Shown here: piece after piece, positions 43,189-54,700 of the stretch | Layout: every line of letters starts with the position of its first letter | Numbering within the stretch: position 1 is the stretch's first letter | From: Apus apus | Taxonomy: Eukaryota > Chordata > Aves > Apodiformes > Apodidae | Assembly: GCF_020740795.1 (NCBI RefSeq) | Contig: NC_067291.1 | Span: 18,385,780 to 18,449,779 of the forward strand | Direction: 5' to 3' | Length of the DNA stretch: 64,000 bases | Position numbers and translations under genes: made by a program | Notes under the pieces: model-generated | Database searches by the model: none | What the model saw: the letters and a program-made list of their open reading frames with translations, nothing else | Told to the model about the DNA's origin: nothing

Positions 43189-44461
43189 AAACAGAAGGCC
43201 TAAAATGCTGACACTCTGAATGTGACATATGGGGCATGTGTTCAGAGCAAGGGGGAGGGGAGGGGTAGGAAGGAAAATGGAAAAACCTAACTTTATTCCT
43301 CTAGAAACACTGAATCCACTGGACTCCATTTTGTCAACTGGCTCTTCGAAAACTGCTTTAACTGACCCTACTGGCAGCACAGCACACACTTGTACTGTAC
43401 AAGTCCCTGGCTGTACATCTCTCTGCTACCTGTGACTAGAATGCTGGTTGGTCGCAGTGTTTGCAGGACATCTGCTTTCAAACTGTACCCCTGAAGGACC
43501 TGGACATCACTGGCATGTTAGAGAGACTTCTGGTACCATTAGCCTGGACTGTTCAACGCCTTCAAAGGCACAAGGGTTTCACTTGGCATAAATGGACTTG
43601 AGCACTAGGGTTAGTACAAGTTGACTGAAGTTGGAGGAGTTTGTGTGAAGACTGCAGCTGGAGTTTGGGGTGGGACTGCAAGCTTTCATGGAAGGATCTG
43701 TAAAGAAATTCTCTTTGAAAGAGCTATCTTGGTCTCTCTAAAGATACATGCTTTCTCCATGTTGGTGATATCCTAGCCCTGAATGAGATTTATGGGAGTT
43801 TCCCAGAGGACTCCTTTGGGGCTAGTATTTCACCTGACAGAGCTAGACTTTAAAGTATCCTTTGAACCCCATGTTTTGGTGTGCACACGCTACACAAGCT
43901 GCAAATGCAAGTTACTGATGTGGTAACCCTTCTGGCTCTGAATGAGTCACAACTGTATCTCAAACCTTCACTATAGCACTTTTTTCAAGAGGATTTTGCA
44001 CTGTACTTACCATGATGATGCAGAGTTGAATGAGAAACATGTAGCATGGTAGATATCCCACAGAAAACATCCCACGCCAGTCCTTCTGATCTGGAGGAGG
44101 GAGCAGAAGAGTTGCAAGAAGCTGTCCTGCTCTGTCTTTCTCTGTAACTTTCAGGCTGTGTGAACATCTCTTCATTTTTTGAGCCAGATCAATTTTTAAG
44201 AGAGTAAAAGTTATAAGCTCTTCTCACTGCTTCTTTATCCTGTATGAATGTAGCTTAAAATGAATTTCTGGAAGTACAGTATGAAAAGGCAGGTGCTAAA
44301 GATGTAGGTGTACAAACCAGTTACCATGGAATAAGCTATGGCTGGACTTAAATGTGTCAGCAGCTCTGCAGTAGTTGTCCTCGTGAGTGCTGTCAACTTG
44401 TGGCAAGCACAGAGGAGCTGATCCTTCACTGAAGAATGGACTGCCTTGAGTTGTCTCTTCA

Positions 44462-44545
44462 TAGAATCATAGAATGGTTTGGGTTGGAAGGGACCTTAAA
44501 GATCATCTAGATCAAATTCCTTGCATGGGCATGAAGTGGCTGTCA
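44462..44545 (-). mobile_element. Antisense CR1 LINE 3' fragment in ALDH1A3 3'UTR
   Basis: Reads as the reverse complement of a CR1 tail: ATAGAATCATAGAATGGTTT, then GGGTTGGAAGGGACCTTAAA, then GATCATCTAG. Its downstream boundary fades near 44545. The ATAGAATC octamer repeat at its left edge marks the CR1 3' terminus, so the element points to the minus strand. Confidence 0.88.
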
Positions 44546-45835
44546 TACCAACTTCATGCTTTAGTATCTCCTGCAGTAACTTCTTTGCATGCCCAGACAT
44601 GACTATTAGATTAATGACAAGCCACCTGTTGTCTCAGTTCCTGGGTTCACTACTTGCCCTCCTCTTCCCAATTCTGTGCTGGAGAACCACTGGCAAACAC
44701 ACGGGAAGTTCCGTGTCCATGGGAGCTGGAAGCATGCAGAGTTGGTGGTGTCAGCTTGGTAGGAAGTTTAGCTGATTTTGCTGGCATTGTTTTCTGAGAG
44801 CAAACTGATAGAGGTTCCTTGTGGCACATCAACAGATCTCCGTGGAGCACTGGTAAGGATTGCTGCCTGGAGTTTTCTAGAAGCAGAAATGCAGGTCTAA
44901 CCTCTGTCCTCTGATGCAAGCAAAGATTTAACTGGTACCTTCCTTTGCTCAGAGATATGCCCAGCCAGGAACACGTGCTATATTGCATGACTTGACCTTT
45001 TTTTGGAGGGGGAAGGAAGGAAGGTGGGTGTTGATAAGTAAGGAAAAAGTTTGCATGAGCCTTAACTTCCTTATTAGTTGGTGAATGTTGAAATGGCCCT
45101 TCAACACCCCTTCTGAAATGACATACCTCCAACAGCTGTGTGTAACTAGGAGCCTGCCCTCCCCTGGGTGTATAAGACAGGGAAATCTCTCCATCTGGTG
45201 AAGAAAATGTCCTCCCTACCCCATGAAAGGCCAAATGGGAACACTGTAAATAAGTCTCTATTTTTGTAAAACCCTTTGGGTGCAAACACCTTCTCGGACA
45301 AATGTTTTACTTTTGCCTACTTGACCATTTTCTAGGGCTGCAGTCAGACAGTAGGGAGGTGAGGCAAACAGTAAAAGGCTGGTTATCTTGATGTATCTCT
45401 GCATTAATTTTTGATAAGCAGTGGTTGAATCTGAAATAATCTGAAATTCTTAAAATCCTAGTATTCTGGCTTTATATGTATGATATATACTTCACCTCTT
45501 TTTTTTTTCTTTTCCCTTATCAAGTTTTTTAAAAGTTAATGTATCTCTTACTGTATAAATCAGGGTTTGACTCTACACACTGAATTTTCTAAGTTATATA
45601 ACACTAGTCACTAACTTTAAAATAACCCCTTAGAGGGTATATATTCTTTCATTGCACAGTAAGGCTTTCATATTAAATACTACTTTCTTTTTTTTTAAAA
45701 AAAGAACTATATTTATAAATTAGGATACAGTTAATCTAATGTATTTTTATAGCTAAAGGTACATGAAAATGCTATGTTTAAACCTCATGTATATATTTAG
45801 ACTATGGGTATCTTTTTGTAATAGTTCTTGTTCCT

Positions 45836-45841
45836 AATAAA
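45836..45841 (+). terminator. ALDH1A3: ALDH1A3 poly(A) signal AATAAA
   Basis: A canonical AATAAA at the end of a long AT-rich tail. Cleavage is expected about 15-25 bases later, and the sequence returns to ordinary composition beyond it. Confidence 0.75.
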
Positions 45842-45860
45842 TGTTTAACTTTGTGAAATG

Positions 45861-47480
45861 GTTTCTAAATGCTACATATTGATATTGCTCATAAAGGAAG
45901 GTGGGGAAGCAGAAACTTCTATTGACTTCAATAATTTTAGAGGAGTAACTAGAATGCTTTTTTTATTTACACTTACTAGTCCCCTAAGATAATTCCAGCC
46001 CTTGCAATGCATGTGTTAAGACCCCTTTCCATCAGCGAGCATCTTCCACTCAACTCAATCCTCCTGTCCCTGTTTTGTGTTTCAGCCTGAATTTGGCCCA
46101 TTGTGTCCATCAAAGTGAACACTGGGAAGGGTTACAGCTTCATGGTTTAGAACAAAATGGCCTTGTATTGCTCTAGATACAGAGGCCTCTTCCCAGACAG
46201 CATCGTGTCTGTTCCCTTGATTCAGTGACCCAGCAGTTGTCCCCAGGCAGAAACTTGCATGGGGTTCACAAGAGATGAGGTAGTTTCCAGGTACCTTTTC
46301 CACCTGGCAGAACCAAATGCACAGTGAATGGTGTTTGCACGTGTGTATTGGGGGATTCAGTGTCTCACGGAGGGGGGGCTGTGATGGAATCTGAACTTGG
46401 ATTCACTTCTGCAATTTGTGAAGAATAGCCTGTTTTTAAAAAGTACAGTGCCAAAGTGTGGTCAGTGCTCTACAGGGTAAAGCTGGAGCCTGTGTCTGAT
46501 TGCTTACTTGTTGAGCAGCCACTTGCATGAGTTGTGCCATTTACAGTCAGTGGAGGAAGGAGAGCAGAGCTGCTTTCAGTTCAGAGGAGGATGGATCTGT
46601 TTCGTCTTCTGAGGTGAGCCTCAAAATAGACAATTTGATGGGACCATGGACCACACTGTCAGGTGTCTGGGTGCTTCCTAACCCTCTTTGAGATACATTC
46701 ATCACTAGTAGGGCTCTGCTAAATACGTTTCCATTCTTGTCTTACTTTCTTTGTCTGCAGTGTAGATAGAGGGCAAGAACATACTGATACCAATACATGT
46801 GTGAGAAATACCTGTCATCTCCCTACACAGGCCAAGCCAAATCCCTTGAATTTTCCAGTTGGTAACAGCATCACCTTGAAGCTTTGAGACTTTAGAAGGG
46901 AGAAGGATGGAGATACAAAGGAATTGCTGTGAGTGACATAATCAATAGAGACATAAGCCAAGAAGAGTGGGATGAGATCTGGGGCAAATACGTAGGAAAA
47001 AAATACAGCTGGAATGCATAGAGAAATTCTTGCTGGGGCAGGTCCATATCAAAATAAGGGGAAAAGTTATTTTAGGGGGTTTTCAGAGTTACTCTAAAAC
47101 AGCTGTAAGAAAGGTCTGGGTAAGCACCAGCCTCTGTGAGGCATGAAAGACTGCAGCCTGGGTAGGAGGTGGAAAGGGTTCTACAAACAAATTACACTGC
47201 TGTGGCTACAGGTAAAAGCACCAGTGAAAACCTGTCCTCTCTGTCTCTATTCTCACATCAAGGAAACACCCAAGTCAAATCTCAGGCTGCAGCAGCCGTT
47301 CAGTGAATGAATGTGGCTTTTTCCATCCTTGAGGCATCATCATCTTGGTACAGGCCAGGGAAGAAAAAAAAAAAAAAACCCACAAACATCTGGGTATGTA
47401 ATTTATGGAATGGTAATGAGTAACAAAGCAAAAGGTATTTGGAAATGGTCTTCTCTGAGTAGGTCCAGGGGGTGGGGAGA
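45861..47480. other. Short intergenic spacer between ALDH1A3 and LRRK1
   Basis: About 1.6 kb of CpG-poor DNA with no recognisable gene. It contains a purine-rich A run near 47366-47380 at the edge of the next CpG island. Confidence 0.7.
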
Positions 47481-48950
47481 ACAAAGCAGCACCAAGCTTG
47501 TGAGAGGTCCCTGGTGCCCGCAGGACGGCGCGGCGGGGAAGGCAGCTCGCCCCTTCGGCACAGCAGCCGCAGCTCCTTCGGAAGGAAGGGGGCAACCTCG
47601 CCTTGCTTTTCCGCAGAGCAAATTCACGCCGCGACCTGGGGAAGGAGCGACTTCGGAAGAAAGGAATCTGGGAGCAACTCAGCGGCAGGTAAAGGCGGGG
47701 CCGGCGCGGGGAGGCGATGCGCGGGAGCCGGGCGGCGGGTGCTGGCGGGGAAGCCGCCCGGACCGCCCGCTGCAGCGGAGAGACCCTTCGCTGGGTTGTT
47801 TTTTTTTTTTTCCTAAACACCCCCTAAAGCCCGCGCTGGCACTGCCGGCGGAGAGGACGCTGCTGTGTCCGGGCTGGGAAGGTGTCCCCGCGTCCCCCCT
47901 CAGCCCGGGCCGCTGCCCGCTCCGCCGGGCGGGCCCGCGGGCGGAGGAGGCGCCGCGCGGCTGCTGCTGCCCCGCTCCTTTTCCTGCCTCCCTCTCTCCG
48001 CCTCCCGAGCCGCAGAGCGAGGCGGGCGGGCGCCGGAGCAGCAGCAGGAGGAGGAGGAGGAGGCGGCCGGAGGGCCCCCGCCAGCCCCCGCCAGCCGCAG
48101 GTACCGCGGCCGGCCCGCAGGCACCTGCCCGCGCCCCGGGGGGAGGCGGCGGGGGGGGGGGGCAGGCAGGGGCTCTTCGTGTGGAGAAGGGGAGCGGGGG
48201 CGGGGAGAAGCTTTTAAAAAAACAAAAGTTGGGTGAACTTGGTGGGGCGGCGGGTGTTGGTATTCCCCTCCGCCGGGCAGGGGGGAGAGGGAGAGAGAGA
48301 GAGAGGCTGCTCCGGGCCCGGCTGCCCCGGTTCGGTGTGGAGAGGAAACATTCGAGACTCGCCCTGAGGGAGGGGGGGGCGGAAAAAGAAAAAAAAGTCA
48401 GATTTATGTAAGCGGGGCCGGGCCGGGCTGGGCTGCAGCGGGCGCGGGGCGAGCAGTGCCCGCCGGGGCTGGGGCGGCCACCGAAAAGCGGCTGGAAAGG
48501 GTCGTGAGACGCCCCGAATCCGAGTCTAACACCTTCTTTCAAACTCAGCCGGTGGCTGTGGTGTGGGGAGAAGGGGGCTGGCTTGCCGCTTTCTGCCTGT
48601 CAGAGGGGGCACGTCCTGCCGCGCTGCGGTGGCCCCGGACAGGCCGTTTCATCCCCGGCTCTGGCTTCTCCTTTCCCCGTGCAGCGGCCTGCGGGCCCAG
48701 CGCCGCGGCGCTCGTTACACCCCTGGTCTGTCACCGCAGGGCCTGGCCCCAGGTGGGCTTCCCGAAAAGCAGCAGGTGGTTGGAGCGAAGAGCTGAAGTT
48801 TTGGCGGGTCTCTCGGGAATCGGGATCTTTGGGCAAACCGCTGTGTTTCGGGTGACCTCGCAGCCTGAGGCGCGGGGTGAGGCCGAACGGCCTGTCAGGG
48901 CACAGAGGAGATGCCCGGGATAGTGTGGGCACAGCCGGGTGTGCTGAGAC
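47480..48950 (+). promoter_or_regulatory. LRRK1: CpG-island promoter and 5' exon region of LRRK1
   Basis: Dense CpG block with GC-boxes, 3.4 kb before the first LRRK1 coding exon on the same strand. Two good splice donors could end a noncoding first exon: CAG then GTAAAG at 47689, and CAG then GTACCG at 48101. Simple repeats inside include a GCA/GGA run at 48036-48064 and an AG run at 48286-48305. Long open frames on both strands here are a by-product of GC richness. Assignment to LRRK1 rests on position and strand. Confidence 0.65.
48036..48064. repeat. (GCA)n(GGA)n trinucleotide run
   Basis: GCA units pass into GGA units in the probable 5'UTR of LRRK1, shortly before the 48101 donor. Confidence 0.85.
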
Positions 48951-51510
48951 ACCGGGAGCTGGCAGCAGCAAGTCTCAGGACAGGAGCTGGCCATGTGTGA
49001 AGCAGGCTGTAAGTCGGATTCAGGCATATTCTTCATGGCCCTCCTCCTTCTGAATGAGATTCCGTCGAGCCCGTAGGGCCCCTCTCCCTAAATCAAAGCA
49101 AAACATGATGTTTGCGTGTGTTGCATCTTGCTTTAACCCGAAAGCACTGTAAGGGGGTTTTATTATAGACATAAAGGTCATAAAATACGGAATTACTGCT
49201 TACATAGGTGCTGTGTGGAAGTAATACACTTGGGGCTATGCCATTTAGTGCCCTGCTTGCAGATAGAGGGAACTGACTGTCAAAGCCACACCGTTCTTTC
49301 TCTTGAAAGTTGTGGGGTTTTTTCATTATAAATGAGGAAAGTTTTAACCTGGGGAGTAAGCTGAGTAGAAACCTAAAAATCAGGAGTGGGGTGGTTTTCA
49401 AGCCTCTGTGGTCTTTCCTGACCCCCATTCAGTGCTTTTCCAACGGTTGCTGTCAGTGCACATGGCTTACCCTCATGGGACAGCAAGGAAATGCCTCAGA
49501 AACCAGCATCTGCTAAAAAGAGCTGGTCTGTTGCTCTTTAAGTGGGGAAGTATTTATCCTTACTGTAGCTGCTCAGTGCATTTATAGTGAGGGTGCAGGG
49601 GATGCAGCTTTTGGAAGCATCACATCCCCAGATGAACATTTTCAGAGTTAACAGCCTGGACAGCTTTGGGGGTATGTGAGAGCTTTCCTGACACCCCTGC
49701 CTAGGGCATTGCAGCCACACAAAGCCGAGGTTTGGGATCCTGGTGCAGCAGCTGTGCTGGACAGTGTGGCTGAAGGGACCTTGGCCCAGGAGTCAACCTG
49801 ACTCTGGTGGGAACTTGACACACTCCAGGGCAGAATCTGATCCTCCACCAACATGGCCCAGTTGACCAGTTTGTGGGCTAGATCTAAGTTTAGGAACCAC
49901 CTCTATCTCAGCTTCCTGCAGCAACCCACAGCTTCTCCTGCTTGTGTGGGTGAAAGCTGCCAAATTCAGCCTCTTACATGTGCCCAGATGTTGCTGTGTT
50001 GAGGTGCCAGGGCCAGACCTGAGACATGAGCTACTGCTACAGTCTGTCATGGGGAGGGAGGGATGGATGCTCAGGCACCTGCATCCATCTGGAGACATAG
50101 CCATCCCGCTGCAGAGGAGCCGTTTAGCTGTGGTGTAAGTCCTTGTATGTAACCTGGCCCAGGCCTCAGTCCATGTCATTGTTTGCCATGTGGCACTCAG
50201 ATAATTTTTCCCACCACTGAAGAACCAAACCACAGTCTGTGGCAGCACCCAACACGCAGAGTGCAGGGCTCAGGGGTGTGCACAGCACTTGGGTGTGGGT
50301 TTTGGTTCCTGCTGCAAGGCACCACAAACCAGGGGTCATCAGAAGCTGTAAATGCACCTAAAACTCAAATATTTGCCTAGAAACAACTGATGCAATATAC
50401 AGTGATTTGTAGCATCGGCTGATGGTTAAAACCCTATGTAATGAGAGGAGCAGAAAGCTAACTGGAGGGTGCTGATGAATCAGCATATTTTTATACTCTC
50501 CTTGGTCTTTGATCCCAACTGAGGAGGCTCAGGGAGAGTTAGGGATGTTCCTGGGGCTTGCTGGCTGAAGTGGGAGGTGGGTTGCATGCTTTGCTGTATT
50601 AGAGCCTTCAATCAGAAGTTCAATATCCTGCACAGACATGAGAAAAACTACTAAGAGTCAAAGGTGAGGGCCATCATATTACATCTGAGAGGCATTTACT
50701 GACTGAAACTGAAAGCAGAAAATGAAGGAGCTCTGGTGCTGGTTGGGCACACAGTGCAAAATCACTTGTTGTTTTAACCTCTGTGGAAGATTCATTAAAT
50801 AAGTGAAAATTACAGGTGTGCAGCTTTGAAGAGGTAAGGAGTTAGAAAGTCCCTGGGAAACAGCTGTGCAGTCTTCTGCTGGCTGTTACGCAAGACAGCT
50901 CAGTAGAAGCCAACCTTTAAGAGCTCCTAAAGGCCTGATTTGCCTTCCTTAACATGTTTGGAGAAGCCTGATGCTTCTAGGGTGGTAGAGTTCTCTAAAA
51001 GGCAAAGGGAGAAGGAGCTGGTGCATTTCTCTTAGCCCTCTGTTGTTTTCTGTAGAGGATTATCTCAGTGACTACTGGTGTTTTTCAGTTTCTCACAGTG
51101 GAGTCTTACAAGGGCCACAGTCTTCTTTGTGGATGGGAAAGGTTTTGAGGTTGCATTTTGGGTTTTTCCAAATGCACTGCATGGTTTCAGTGCTCTGCCT
51201 TTACACTAGCTTGTGGAGGATCTGGAAATGCAGCTGTGACCCCTGCCCACCCTCTGCCCAAAGTCTGAGCAGCTTTGGCAGGGAAAAACTTGGAACATTA
51301 TCTTTCTATAGAGGAGACATTGTTAGTCTGTTTTGTTAATTTACATTATGCTCATAACAAAGCTATTAGGAAAATAATTGTATTTGTAGGATGATAACTG
51401 CATTTCTGTAAAGTACTATTTGGACAACTGTGTTAGAGTGCAAAGCAATAAGCATCTTGCCATTTCTATACTAAAATTATTAATTTCTTCTGCTGTTTAT
51501 TTTTAAACAG
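48101..51510 (+). other. LRRK1: Probable LRRK1 first intron (5'UTR intron)
   Basis: Lies between a candidate donor at 48101 and the acceptor at 51510. It is CpG-rich to about 48950, then ordinary. No coding exon is recognised. Confidence 0.55.
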
Positions 51511-51657
51511 GGCAAATAAGTGAAGTTTCTTCGGGATGGTGCTTACTAGCAGTTGCTCTGCTCCTGCATCTACTTGACGGAGCTCGTTCAGCTTTGACAA
51601 CACTATTTAAGTACTGCAGAAAGTTTGTCTGTTGGATCTTCACAACTGTGACCCAGA
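51511..51657 (+). other. LRRK1: LRRK1 exon 2, 5'UTR part
   Basis: Begins after a clear acceptor (TTTTTAAACAG). The main reading frame has a TGA eleven bases before the LRRK1 ATG (CTG TGA CCC AGA ATG), so this part is untranslated in that frame. It holds an upstream ORF at 51536-51577. Confidence 0.65.
51536..51577 (+). CDS. Upstream ORF in LRRK1 leader (13 aa)
   Basis: ATG in a strong context (G at -3 and G at +4), 13 codons, then TGA, all before the LRRK1 start. It does not overlap the main frame. A well-placed uORF of this kind usually lowers or conditions translation of the main frame. Whether it is translated is unknown. Confidence 0.35.
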   Translation: MVLTSSCSAPAST

Positions 51658-51724
51658 ATGTACTGGTGTGTGGGAACTGAGGAATCCACTGTTTGCAGAG
51701 AGAGCAACATGGATCTACAAAATG
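51658..51724 (+). CDS. LRRK1: LRRK1 first coding exon (N-terminal 22 residues, partial gene)
   Basis: Encodes MYWCVGTEESTVCRESNMDL and QN, then the first base of the next codon, before donor GTAAAT at 51725. This matches the N-terminus of vertebrate LRRK1 (MYWCVG-EES-VC pattern), a large ROCO-family kinase with ankyrin repeats, leucine-rich repeats, a Ras-like GTPase (Roc), COR and a serine/threonine kinase domain. Only this exon is in the window. Human LRRK1 as I recall has about ten residues before the aligned Met, which the in-frame stop here excludes. A second in-frame Met at residue 18 has a better Kozak context. Gene order after ALDH1A3 agrees with other vertebrates. Confidence 0.85.
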
Positions 51725-54700
51725 GTAAATAGGACAGTTTATTTTCTTTCCTGTTCAGATGGGGAGTGAAAGGTTTTAAGAGAACTCAGTAGCCAGCTGC
51801 CACTGAGTTTGGATATTTAAATATATGAAAGATCTTTCAGTGATTTGAGCCCTAGTCACTGAAAATCTACAGTATAGAGCGACATGTTTTACTTCCAATG
51901 AGTATAATCTTGAACTACTCAGGTAATAAGAATAGCATTCCTCTGAAGACTGGTTTTCTCCAAAGGCCTACAGAATTAGTCAATATATGGATCATGTCTC
52001 GCCAGTTCCTAAATATGTTTTACAAGATCTGTGCTTTTTCAGTGTGTGAATGCAAATATGTTCCCAGGCACTGATGCAGTGTGTATTTGAGGTATGAAAG
52101 CTGCTAAAATCAGATCATGGTTTCTCAGGCTGAACAGATAACTTGCTCCAGTTTTACTGTCAGCTTTGATTCGGGGGCTTGCAGTGGTTTATTGTGGGGC
52201 TGGATTAAAAGGTCTGAGTTTATATAATGTCATAAATCCATAGATGAACATTTCCCTTTCAGAAGGGACACATGCTTCAAGTTGCTTCCTGTTCATTTTT
52301 TTCCTCAACAGGCAAATTATTTTAGGATTATTTTTATCACCGAAACCCTCAGCCCCTAGGCACTGCTGAATTTATCTGAGTCAACCCCCAGTTATGTTTC
52401 TGCATCAAGAAATGGCTCTCTGGTTATTGTATAACGGTGTTCCCCCTTGCAACAAGCAGTTCATTAGGAGGCAGCATCTGCGTTTCAAGTGTGGGATGAA
52501 GGTGTGTTTGACGCTTTGTAGTGAGTAAGCAGGCTTCAGTAGAAGCTAATGTTTTGGCAGCCTTATTTTGGGTTTTGTCAGCAACTATGAAGCAGAACCT
52601 GATACTTTATTCAGAGGCTGCCTTATCTCGTTTGAAGACGTTCCTCACCAGCGTCACAGGGAGCTCTGGGAACTCTGTATGTATTCTGCTTATTCTGTGA
52701 TACTGGTTTTCTGTTTCCTTTTGCTTTTGTTAATTAGCATTGTGTCTTCCTATAATAATCAGGAGCATTTGGGTATTGAATGTTCTTAAAATTCTTAGAG
52801 ACTGTCTTCTGTGTTTCTCTCTGAAAGAAATTATCTTCACTTGGATTCTAAGCTATAAACCACGAGAAGAATGTTAATCTGCACTAATGATTTTCAAGTG
52901 TTAAGAATTGCTAAATTTTTGTTCTGCAATAGTGATTTTACAAGTTTTTCTTACTGTTCAAAGATATAGTAAATAAACAAATTAGTTTATGAGTGAATAA
53001 TACAGTGAAAAGTGAAAAAGGTATATTTTCTACATTGTGAGTTCAGTTTTTCTTCTGATAACTTTATTGCATGCTTCTCTTACGTAATTATAGTCGGTTC
53101 AACTAGTTAACTGGATGCATACAAATCTCACTGGTATAACTCTTCTATACTTGTAGGGCTAGGGTATTTTATTTGATTAGCAGTTTTGGAAGAGTGGCAA
53201 TAGCGTCCTAGGAAAGCTTAAGGTCCAGAACTGCCCTGGTGGATTTGCCCCTTTGAAGACTACTCCATGTATTTAAGCTAATTTTTATTTTGGGATTCTT
53301 TGAGTTCTGCCAAGAATAATTGTCATTAGCTAGCGGGTTCATTCCCTAAGTTAGCTGGTCCTTGTTCTGCATTTGGCTGCTGTTACACAGCCTGAAGGCA
53401 GGAACACGGTGACTCATTCAGCCTCCACATTTGAACCTATTGTTTACCCGCCTTTATTAACAATCGAGATGCAGCCTCCTGTTTCCTTCCAGTGGGAACC
53501 ACTGGGAAGTGGAGTGAGATCACAGATAGTAACTTTAATGCTGATGATCTCATTAGTTCTTGCAAAGCTGGGAGTCTTTTTTATTTTTGGTGGGGGGCAG
53601 GAAGGACAGGGGTTTAACGAACAGCACAGTGGTGCTGTGGCTCTGTGACAGGTCAGTTCCATCAGCATGGCGTTGTGCACCTGATGCCTTGATCATTTGA
53701 AAGCCTTAAAGTCTTCTTTTTTTTTCCCTGACAGCTCTACATTTGGCTAGGTCTCCATGTGGAGAATAGGTTCACAGCATCATTGACTCTAGTTAGCAAA
53801 TGTAACATATGATGCAAGGTCTTACCTTACTGCTCATGTCTCCTTGGCTATTCTCTTGGCTGCAGCAGTGATCTTACCTGTATCCCAGCAGGATGCCCAC
53901 TTACCCTGAGAGCAGGTGAGCTGTGTTTCAGAACTGGACCCTGTCTGCCCTCCAGGGATGGTGCTGGGCTGCACTCGACAATGCCATCCGAGTGCTTGCT
54001 GATCCACAGAGAGGATTTGTCCCTGGAGTCCAGAGTAACACTCCTTTTCAGGTGCCGTCAGCATCTCCCTTGCCTCCTCAAACACTGCTTCTCCTCTCCT
54101 AGGTTTGTTCATCTTGTTCTAATTAAAAGAAAGAAAGCGAGCAGAGATACGGGGGCGGCTGCAGTTTCTTATGAAGCACGGGGCTTGGGGTTTTTTTTAA
54201 ACCCAAGAGCATAACATAATGGAAGTGACAAATATGAATCTTATAGAAGATAGAATAGAAGCCCAAGGATACCACTGTATGACTGCCTAGAACAGATTAC
54301 AGATTAATTTCCTTTCTACAGGCTGTTTGGCTTTTTTCAGTCTTAAGGAATTTTACAGCTACGAGTTAATTCTTGTATAAGTTTCTAGGAGGCAGTTCAG
54401 CAAAGACATAGAAAGCAATAATTGTCTCCTGAAATGTAAGGGTACTTTTGTTGAAGAGCTTATCACTCTGTTATTGAGAATTTTATTTGAATTTGCAGGG
54501 CGTTCACATGCCACTTGTGTGTGTCTTGGAGGTGAAAGTGGATTATCCTTCAAACATGCCAGAGGGTGTCTCTTCTCTCCTGCTAAATCTAGAAATGAGT
54601 GTTGAAAAGAGGCTTTATGTTGGCATGTATATAGTATTGCATAATTAGGGACAACAGTGCCAGTGATGGTTGTTTGATATTTTGTAGTTGCTTGACAGAT

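Larger units (their letters stand above)
43189..45860 (+). other. ALDH1A3: ALDH1A3 3'UTR
   Basis: About 2.7 kb from the stop codon to just past a canonical poly(A) signal. The last 450 bases are very AT-rich, with several ATTTATA-type motifs. An antisense CR1 piece lies near 44462-44545. A minus-strand open frame at 44650-45285 (211 codons) looks like chance. The 3' end is inferred from the signal. Confidence 0.75.

Noticed and set aside
44650-45285. Minus-strand frame of 211 codons in the ALDH1A3 3'UTR
   Set aside because: No recognisable domain and it lies wholly within the UTR. Chance open frame.
47311-48542. Very long frames on both strands (366 and 287 codons) in the LRRK1 CpG island
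   Set aside because: GC-rich DNA is poor in stop codons. The predicted products are Pro/Arg/Gly/Ala-rich with no domain.
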